A DNA stretch of 5,268 bases from an uncultured bacterium (GTDB lineage Bacteria > Gemmatimonadota > Gemmatimonadetes > Longimicrobiales > RSA9): contig CALKIP010000093.1 in assembly GCA_937995995.1 (NCBI GenBank), positions 1 through 5,268 of the forward strand. The letters are read 5' to 3'. Each line of letters starts with the position of its first letter. The stretch's first letter is position 1. The translations under genes were made by a program, and so were the position numbers. Of this stretch, positions 1 through 5,268 are shown in pieces. A model generated the notes under the pieces. It did no database searches. It worked only from the letters and a program-made list of their open reading frames with translations, and had not been told where the DNA came from.

Positions 1-962
1 TCTGGTTCTGCGTGGCGAACTACGGGCTGCGCACCTGGCCGTGGATCCTGATCGGACTGGGCGCGCTGGTCGTCTTCCCACTCGGCAGCGAGGTGACGGG
101 CGCGGGCGCTGCGGTTGTAGGCGCGGACCGCGAGATGGCGTACCCGGTCCTCATGTCGCTGCTCCTCCCGGCGGGGCTCCTCGGCCTCGTCTTCGCCAGC
201 CTCCTCGCCGCCTTCATGAGCACGGTCGATACGCACATCAACTGGGGGACGAGCTACCTGGTCAACGACCTCTACCGGCGCTTCCTGCGTCCCGAAGCGT
301 CACAACGCGAGCTGGTCGTGATCAGCCGCCTCACGGTGGTCGGCCTCTCGCTCCTGGCCGTCGGAATCGCCAGTCAGATCTCGAGTGTGGAGAAGGCGTG
401 GAAGTTCTTCGTCGCACTCGGCGCCGGACTCGGGCTGCCGGCGATACTGCGCTGGGTTTGGTGGCGGGTCAACGCCTGGACCGAGATCGTCGGTATGGCC
501 GTTGCAACGGTGGCGGCCCTGGTGCTCTCCGCCCTCTACCCCGACACGCGGGACGAGTATCTGCTGGTCGCCATCGTGGCGCTGTCGACGACGGCGTCGC
601 TCGCGGCCACGTTCCTCACGCCGCCGGAGCCGCGCGAGCATCTGGCGCGCTTCTTCGAGCGCGTCCGGCCGCCGGGGTGGTGGGGCGGGCTGGGCGGCGA
701 GGCGTCGCGGCGGGCGGCGCGGCGGATCGGCGTCGCGTGGGTCGGCGGCAACATCGCCGTCTTCGGCCTGATGCTGGGCGTCGGACATCTCCTGCTCAAG
801 CGCACGGTGCTCGGCGCCGTGTTCGTCGTGACCGGCGGCCTCGCGGTCTGGCTCACCCTCGCCGCCACGCGCAGTGCGAGACAGGCGCTCGGCGTCGACG
901 ATGCGATGCCGCTTCGGGCGCACACCGACACCGTAGGCACAGCAGTCGTGGACGGCTCATGA
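1..962 (+). CDS. Sodium:solute symporter (SSS/SSF family), C-terminal part
   Basis: This is an inner-membrane secondary transporter that would couple inward Na+ flow to uptake of a small solute such as a sugar, polyol or organic acid. The frame is already open at base 3 (Trp-Phe-Cys before the GTG at 12), so that GTG is an internal Val codon and the true start lies outside the window. About 319 residues are visible, roughly half of a usual 500-600 residue member. Counting from the GTG, eight hydrophobic segments are seen near 9-27, 44-69, 102-122, 130-151, 158-176, 183-202, 238-262 and 265-285. The family hallmark follows the second one: AAFMSTVDTHINW at 66-78, then YLVNDLYRRF at 82-91. Ser70-Thr71 align with the Ser-Thr pair that binds Na+ in PutP (family knowledge). 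A basic cytoplasmic loop (ERVRPPGWWGG, 216-226) precedes the last two helices, as in related symporters. The stop overlaps the next gene's ATG. The family is secure; the substrate is unknown. Confidence 0.93.
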   Translation, partial: WFCVANYGLRTWPWILIGLGALVVFPLGSEVTGAGAAVVGADREMAYPVLMSLLLPAGLLGLVFASLLAAFMSTVDTHINWGTSYLVNDLYRRFLRPEASQRELVVISRLTVVGLSLLAVGIASQISSVEKAWKFFVALGAGLGLPAILRWVWWRVNAWTEIVGMAVATVAALVLSALYPDTRDEYLLVAIVALSTTASLAATFLTPPEPREHLARFFERVRPPGWWGGLGGEASRRAARRIGVAWVGGNIAVFGLMLGVGHLLLKRTVLGAVFVVTGGLAVWLTLAATRSARQALGVDDAMPLRAHTDTVGTAVVDGS

Positions 963-2233
963 AGGATGTCATCATCATCGGCGCGGGTGCGAGGGGCAAC
1001 CGTGTCTTCGCGGAGTTGATCGTCACACACGACACCGGCTTCAGACTCTGTGGCGTGGTCGAGCCCGACCCGCTCAGGCGCGCCGAGTTTCAGAGGCGCT
1101 ACCGCATCCCGCCGGAGCGGGCCTTCGCCACGGTCGACGAGCTGGTCGCCGTGCCGCGCTGCGGCGACCTGGTCTTCATCTGCACGCCCGATCCGACGCA
1201 CTTCGAGGTGTGCGAGGCGGTCTCACGGCTCGGCTACGACGTGGTCCTCGAGAAGCCGATCGCGACGAATCTGCCCGACTGCCTGCAGCTTCTCGACCTG
1301 CAGCAGACGCACGGCAACCGAATCTTCGTCGCGCACGTGCTGAGATACTCGCCGTTCTTCCGTAGGATCAAGGAGATCGTCGACTCGGGGCGCTTCGGTG
1401 GCGTGCGCCACATCCAACTCGCCGAAAACGTCGGGCACTGGCACTTCGCACACAGCTACGTTCGGGGCAACTGGGGGCGCAGCGAGACCTCGGCGCCGAT
1501 CATCCTGACCAAGAGTTCGCACGACCTGGACATCCTCTACTGGCTCGTCGGCGAGCACGTGGAGTCGGTCTCGTCCCACGGCGCGCTGACCTACTTCACC
1601 GAGGCACACGCACCGCCCGGCGCCACGGAGCGCTGCGTCGACTGCCCGCTCCAGGACGAGTGCCTCTACAGCGCGACGCGCTTCTACCTGAACGAGCGGC
1701 CGGAGTGGCCGTTCGAAGTGGTGACGCCCGGCTCGACGTCGATCGCCGCGCGGCGTGCGTCGATCGAGGAGGGCCCCTACGGCCGCTGCGTCTGGCGCTG
1801 CGACAACGACGTCTGCGACTTTCAGACGGTGACGCTCGAGTTCGCCTCCGGGCTGATCGCTACCTTCGGGCTGTATGCGCACACCGCCGACAACACGCGC
1901 AAGATCACGATCCAGTTCGATGAGGCCGAGCTCTTCGGCGACCTCAGGCGCAACCGATTGGAGATCTCGCACTTCACCGGGCGCAAGGACGAGCTGCTGG
2001 TCGAGGAGGTGGCGCTACCCGCCTTCGCCGACCACCACGGCGGCGGCGACCTGGCGTTGCTGCACGCGCTCTACGAGCACCTGACCGAGGGCGAGCACCT
2101 CGGGGTCATGACCTCGCTCGAGACGTCGCTGCCCAGCCACGTGCTGGCGTTCCTGGCCGAGGAGTCGCGCCTGAACGGGAGCGAGAGTGTGAGGGTGCCG
2201 GACATCTTCGTGCCGGGGAGACGGGTAGGGTGA
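959..2233 (+). CDS. Gfo/Idh/MocA family NAD(P)-dependent oxidoreductase
   Basis: This is a cytoplasmic 424-residue dehydrogenase of the family that oxidises or reduces sugars, inositols and related compounds with NAD(P). The N-terminal Rossmann fold carries GAGARG at 8-13. Glu35 ends the second strand (VVEPDP), which hints at NAD over NADP. TPD follows at 76-78 and the family EKP signature at 98-100, with Lys99 as the expected catalytic lysine. The C-terminal domain has KSSHDLD at 185-191, where His188 is the likely catalytic histidine. Residues 226-286 form a cysteine-rich segment: C226, C229 and C235 (CVDCPLQDEC), then C277, C281 and C286. That segment and the HHGGGD motif at 359-364 resemble a subgroup of the family (from memory). 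The ATG at 959 is chosen because the Rossmann motif follows at once; the open frame upstream of it is a shadow of the symporter. No strong Shine-Dalgarno is seen, which fits coupling through the ATGA overlap. The substrate is not predictable, though the neighbour suggests a transported sugar-like compound. Confidence 0.94.
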   Translation: MKDVIIIGAGARGNRVFAELIVTHDTGFRLCGVVEPDPLRRAEFQRRYRIPPERAFATVDELVAVPRCGDLVFICTPDPTHFEVCEAVSRLGYDVVLEKPIATNLPDCLQLLDLQQTHGNRIFVAHVLRYSPFFRRIKEIVDSGRFGGVRHIQLAENVGHWHFAHSYVRGNWGRSETSAPIILTKSSHDLDILYWLVGEHVESVSSHGALTYFTEAHAPPGATERCVDCPLQDECLYSATRFYLNERPEWPFEVVTPGSTSIAARRASIEEGPYGRCVWRCDNDVCDFQTVTLEFASGLIATFGLYAHTADNTRKITIQFDEAELFGDLRRNRLEISHFTGRKDELLVEEVALPAFADHHGGGDLALLHALYEHLTEGEHLGVMTSLETSLPSHVLAFLAEESRLNGSESVRVPDIFVPGRRVG

Positions 2234-2264
2234 AGCGAGGGCGCTCCTGCAGGGGATCCTCTAC

Positions 2265-2302
2265 GGGTGCTGCGGAACTCCCCCCCCGACGCGGCAACAC
2301 CC
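2265..2302. repeat. Imperfect inverted repeat with C8 run in the loop
   Basis: GGGTGCTGC at 2265-2273 pairs with GCAACACCC at 2294-2302, with one C-A mismatch, giving a 5+3 base-pair stem around a 20-base loop. The loop includes an uninterrupted run of eight C at 2280-2287. It lies 31 bases after the oxidoreductase stop, where a terminator would be expected. However, no T-tract follows the 3' arm and the loop is long, so a Rho-independent terminator is not supported. It may be chance in GC-rich DNA. Confidence 0.25.
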
Positions 2303-2331
2303 TTGTCGCGCCGCATGTGACTTTCTAACGT
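2303..2331 (+). promoter_or_regulatory. Possible sigma70-type promoter for the peptidase gene
   Basis: TTGTCG at 2303-2308 (four of six matches to TTGACA) is followed after 17 bases by TAACGT at 2326-2331 (three of six matches to TATAAT, keeping the TAnnnT pattern). The spacing is ideal and the position would leave a leader of about 85 bases before the ATG at 2423. The match is weak, and such pairs occur by chance. A separate promoter is nonetheless expected here, given the 189-base gap and the change in function. Confidence 0.3.
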
Positions 2332-2411
2332 GGGGACTCACGCGCAGCCCATCCGCGCCGACCGAGCGTGCCAACCGTTTCAGGCGACGCCCACCGGCCC
2401 ACCCCCAGCCC

Positions 2412-2415
2412 GGAG
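2412..2415 (+). promoter_or_regulatory. Ribosome binding site of the M14 peptidase gene
   Basis: GGAG lies 7 bases before the ATG at 2423, a normal Shine-Dalgarno spacing. It decides the start: an in-frame GTG at 2330 has no comparable site and would place about 31 extra residues ahead of the signal peptide, and an in-frame stop at 2318-2320 blocks any earlier start. Confidence 0.55.
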
Positions 2416-2422
2416 CCGCTCC

Positions 2423-5268
2423 ATGCACCCAAGTACCCCGGCTGAACTCTCGCTATTCGGCCGTCCATCTGCCGCACGCGCCGTTACGCTCGCCGCGGCC
2501 ATCCTCCTGCTCTCACCGCCCGCCGCCGCCCAGCAGGCCACTACCGGCAGCACCGCCGAGAAGGCCGCCCCCGCCGTCCCCCAGACCTTCGACTGGTGGC
2601 AGTCCTCGCCGGTCCCCGAAGTCACGCCGTGGGGCCAGCCGGTCGATGTCGAGAGCACGCGGCTGATCCGCTCGTGGACGACGATGCCGGAGTACACGAA
2701 CCCGCTCGTCGACCACCTGCCGGAGCACCCGACGGTTGTCTCACCGACGGCCCATTTCGGGCACCCGATCGGCAAGCCGGGCGTGCTGCACAGGGTCGAC
2801 GAGATCTACGGCTACTTCGAGGCGCTCGCGACGAGCTCGCCGCGCGTCGAGTTCCGGCTCCTGGGCGAGACGGAGGAGGGGAACCGCCTGGCGCTCGCGA
2901 TGGTCGGGAGCGAGGCGAATCTGGCGCGGCTCGAGGCGGTGAAGGCGGGGCTGAACCAGCTCGCCGATCCCCGGACGACGTCGAATGCCGATGCGGAGCG
3001 GCTGATCGCGGAGCTGCCGGCCGTGTACACGCTGTATGCGGGCTTGCACAGTCCCGAGACAGGTCCACCAGAGATGGTCATGGAGCTGGCGTACCGGCTC
3101 GCGGTCTCGGACGATCCGATGATCCGGCGTATCCGCGACGAGGTCGTCGTCTTCATCGTGCCGGTCGCTGAGCCGGACGGGAGGAACCGCGTCGTCGACT
3201 GGCACCGGCGCTACAACACCGATGTCTACCGGATGGAGGACCGCGTCCCCGGGCCGCCGTACTGGGGCAAGTACATCTTCCACGACAACAACCGCGACGG
3301 GCTGCAGCTCTCGGCGCGGCTGACGCAGGAGCTGGTCGACCTCTTCCTGGAGTGGAAGTACCCGGTCGGCCACGACCTGCACGAGTCGGTGCCGTACCTC
3401 TACGTCTCGACGGGGACGGGGCCGTACAACCCGACGGTCGATCCGATCACGGTGGGCGAGTGGCAGTGGCTGTCGAACTACGAGGTGACGGCGCTGACCG
3501 CACTCGGGATGCCGGGCGTGTGGACGCACGGCTTCTACGACGGCTGGTACCCGGGCTACCTGCTCTGGGTGACGAACACGCGCAACGCCGTCGGCCGCTT
3601 CTACGAGACGTTCGGCAACAGCGTGCCGAACACGATGGAGCGCACGCTCCCCGAGCGTTCGACGTCGGTCGAGTGGTACCGCGCGAGCCCGCCGCGTGAC
3701 ACGACGCTCTGGTCGCTGCGCAACAACACGAACTACATGCAGGCCGGCGTGCTCCACGCCCTCGACCTGGTCGCGCAGAACCGGGAGCGTGTGCTCAGGC
3801 AGTACTGGATCAAGGCGACGAACGCGCTCGAGAAGGGTCGCATCGAGGCGCCCTTCGCGTACGTCGTGCCGGCGGACCAGCCGCGCAGGGCGGACGCCGC
3901 GTACATGCTGAACCTGCTGCGCCGCCAGGGGATCGAGCTGCACGTCGCCACGGACGACGGTGAGTTCGGCGAGGTGCGTGTGCGCGAGGGCGACTACGTG
4001 GTCCGCATGGACCAGCCGTTCCGCAACTTCGTCCTCACGCTGATGCAGCGGCAGGACTTCCCCGAGGATGCGCCCACGCCGTACGACGACGTGGCCTGGA
4101 CCTTCCCGCTCTTCTTCAACCTGACCGTGCACCCCGTGGACGACGCGGCGGTGCGGCGGCTCGCGATGCGGCCGGTCACCGGCGCCGTAGCGATCGCGGG
4201 CACGGTCGAGGGGCGGCGTGGAGCGTTCTGGGCGGTGCGTCCGGTGGCGTCTGCGCACTCGATCGCCGCGCGCTGGGCGCTCGAGGATGTGCACATGCAG
4301 GCCGCCGAGGCGCCGATCGTGGTGGGCCGCGACACGGTCCCCGCGGGCGCGTGGCTGATCGCCATGGACGCGGTCTCCGCCGACCGAATCCGTGCGTGGG
4401 CGGAGGCGCACGGACTCGAGGTCGTCGCCGTCTCCGAGGACGCCGTGCGCGACGTACCGGTCCACGACCTCGACCTGCCGCGCATCGCGGTGCTGCACAC
4501 CTGGACTTCGACGCAGGACGAGGGGTGGGTGCGCTACACCCTCGACCAGCTCGGAGTCCCCTACACCTACCTTGCCGACACCGAGATCGGCGGGATGGAT
4601 CTGCGTTCGCGCTTCGACGTGATCCTCTTCCCGGCGCAGCGCGGGAGTGCGCAACGCATTTTCCAGGGGATCGATCCGAAGCACGGGCCGCTGGCGTACA
4701 CGCGGACGGCGGAGTACCCGTCGCACGGCTTCCCGGACGCGACGGAGGACATGACCGGAGGGGTGGGCTACGACGGGCTCGCGGCATTGAACGACTTCGT
4801 GCTCCGGGGCGGCACGCTGATCACGCTGGGGACGACGTCGGCGTTCCCGGTCGAGTTCGGGATGGTGCGCGGCGTGTCGATGGCGTCGCCACAGGGGCTT
4901 TTCGTGCCGGGCTCGATCGTGCAGGGCGAGGTCGTGCGTGGCGACGCGGCCGGCGGTGACGCGCCCGGCAGCGAGGCTGGGCGCGGCGAGGCCGAGCGGC
5001 CGGCGCATCCGATCGTTTACGGCTACGACGAGACGATCCCGCTCTACCACCGCTTCGGCCCCTACTTCGACGTATCGGAGGAGGTCGAGGCCAACGTGCT
5101 GGTCCGCTACGCCGAGAAGGACATCGTGATGAGCGGGATGGCGCGCAACGGCTCGCGTATGGCCGGCGAGCCGGCGATCGTCTCGCTGCCGACGGGCGAG
5201 GGGCACGTGGTGCTCTTCGGCTTCAACGCGCTGCACCGCCACCAGACGCACGGCAACTTCGCGCTGGT
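2423..5268 (+). CDS. Exported M14-family zinc carboxypeptidase-like protein, 3' end cut by window
   Basis: This is a predicted secreted or periplasmic metallopeptidase, with 948 codons visible and no stop before the window edge. Residues 1-36 look like a signal peptide: Arg14/Arg19, a hydrophobic stretch at 20-30, then AAA|QQ with cleavage after Ala36. The M14 domain (about 120-430) keeps the catalytic set: zinc ligands His209 and Glu212 (HSPE) and His320 (HDLHES), Asn290-Arg291 (DNNRDG) for the substrate carboxylate, EPDGR at 250-254, and Glu395 (FYETFG) as general base. The 75-residue step from His320 to Glu395 matches the 74 in carboxypeptidase A (His196 to Glu270). A middle region (about 478-560, with FAYVVPADQ and MDQPF) is typical of the large M14 proteins of environmental bacteria. 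From about 687 to 830 a class I glutamine amidotransferase-like fold follows (RIAVLHTWTSTQDEGW, DVILFP, GGTLITLG), without a nucleophilic Cys. No cysteine occurs anywhere. A Gly/Ala/Glu-rich insertion lies at 840-861. The end (HRHQTHGNF) resembles the family's C-terminus, so probably only a few tens of residues are missing. Substrate unknown. Confidence 0.92.
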   Translation, partial: MHPSTPAELSLFGRPSAARAVTLAAAILLLSPPAAAQQATTGSTAEKAAPAVPQTFDWWQSSPVPEVTPWGQPVDVESTRLIRSWTTMPEYTNPLVDHLPEHPTVVSPTAHFGHPIGKPGVLHRVDEIYGYFEALATSSPRVEFRLLGETEEGNRLALAMVGSEANLARLEAVKAGLNQLADPRTTSNADAERLIAELPAVYTLYAGLHSPETGPPEMVMELAYRLAVSDDPMIRRIRDEVVVFIVPVAEPDGRNRVVDWHRRYNTDVYRMEDRVPGPPYWGKYIFHDNNRDGLQLSARLTQELVDLFLEWKYPVGHDLHESVPYLYVSTGTGPYNPTVDPITVGEWQWLSNYEVTALTALGMPGVWTHGFYDGWYPGYLLWVTNTRNAVGRFYETFGNSVPNTMERTLPERSTSVEWYRASPPRDTTLWSLRNNTNYMQAGVLHALDLVAQNRERVLRQYWIKATNALEKGRIEAPFAYVVPADQPRRADAAYMLNLLRRQGIELHVATDDGEFGEVRVREGDYVVRMDQPFRNFVLTLMQRQDFPEDAPTPYDDVAWTFPLFFNLTVHPVDDAAVRRLAMRPVTGAVAIAGTVEGRRGAFWAVRPVASAHSIAARWALEDVHMQAAEAPIVVGRDTVPAGAWLIAMDAVSADRIRAWAEAHGLEVVAVSEDAVRDVPVHDLDLPRIAVLHTWTSTQDEGWVRYTLDQLGVPYTYLADTEIGGMDLRSRFDVILFPAQRGSAQRIFQGIDPKHGPLAYTRTAEYPSHGFPDATEDMTGGVGYDGLAALNDFVLRGGTLITLGTTSAFPVEFGMVRGVSMASPQGLFVPGSIVQGEVVRGDAAGGDAPGSEAGRGEAERPAHPIVYGYDETIPLYHRFGPYFDVSEEVEANVLVRYAEKDIVMSGMARNGSRMAGEPAIVSLPTGEGHVVLFGFNALHRHQTHGNFAL

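Noticed and set aside
300..923. A 207-codon minus-strand open frame within the symporter gene
   Set aside because: Highly charged Arg/Glu/Asp/His-rich product typical of antisense shadow frames; the sense frame is an obvious membrane transporter.
41..958. In-frame extension of the oxidoreductase frame upstream of its ATG, which would give a 730-residue protein
   Set aside because: The added part is an Arg/Gly/Pro-rich shadow of the symporter gene in another frame. The Rossmann motif begins right after the ATG at 959, as expected for a true N-terminus.
1223..1972. A 249-codon minus-strand open frame within the oxidoreductase gene
   Set aside because: Shadow of the GC-rich sense gene in codon register; low-complexity composition and no domain.
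2246..2253. Palindrome CCTGCAGG as a possible operator
   Set aside because: Eight bases with no extension of symmetry and no second copy; expected by chance in GC-rich DNA.
2265..2302. Rho-independent terminator after the oxidoreductase gene
   Set aside because: The stem is short with a mismatch, the loop is 20 bases, and no T-tract follows; reported only as an inverted repeat.
2741..5251. An 836-codon open frame on the minus strand opposite the peptidase gene
   Set aside because: It runs in exact codon register with the sense gene, so a stop would need the sense codons TTA, CTA or TCA, which GC-rich genes rarely use. Its product is an Arg/His/Val/Asp-rich string with no recognisable domain, while the sense strand encodes a clear M14 peptidase.

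Overview
The window comes from a high-GC bacterium: codon third positions are mostly G or C by eye, and the rare codons TTA, CTA and TCA are almost absent. No marker gene fixes the lineage. The best guess is a Gemmatimonadota- or Acidobacteriota-like environmental bacterium, or a high-GC relative of the Bacteroidota. The reason is that both the sodium:solute symporter type and the large exported M14 peptidase type are, from memory, common there. This is inference and was not searched.

The layout is three protein genes, all on the + strand. (1) Positions 1-962 hold the C-terminal half of a sodium:solute symporter (SSS/SSF family); its start lies before the window. (2) Positions 959-2233 hold a complete 424-residue Gfo/Idh/MocA-type NAD(P)-dependent oxidoreductase with an extra cysteine-rich segment. 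Its ATG overlaps the symporter stop codon (ATGA), so the two are very probably co-transcribed and translationally coupled. (3) After a 189-base gap with an imperfect inverted repeat, a C8 run and a weak promoter-like pair, a long exported M14-type zinc carypeptidase-like protein (zinc carboxypeptidase fold) starts at 2423 and stays open to the last base, giving 948 codons. Its C-terminus lies past the window.

The first two genes look like part of a sugar, polyol or similar small-molecule uptake and oxidation operon: the symporter brings the solute in and the dehydrogenase acts on it or a derivative. The substrate cannot be read from the sequence. The peptidase looks like a separate transcription unit, acting outside the cytoplasm on peptides, and has no obvious functional link to the pair upstream.

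There is no sign of a mobile element, CRISPR array, RNA gene or phage gene. I do not see a clearly undescribed system. The points most worth a second look are the cysteine cluster in the oxidoreductase and the peptidase architecture: an intact catalytic set, a GATase-like domain with no cysteine nucleophile, no cysteine at all, and a short low-complexity insertion.
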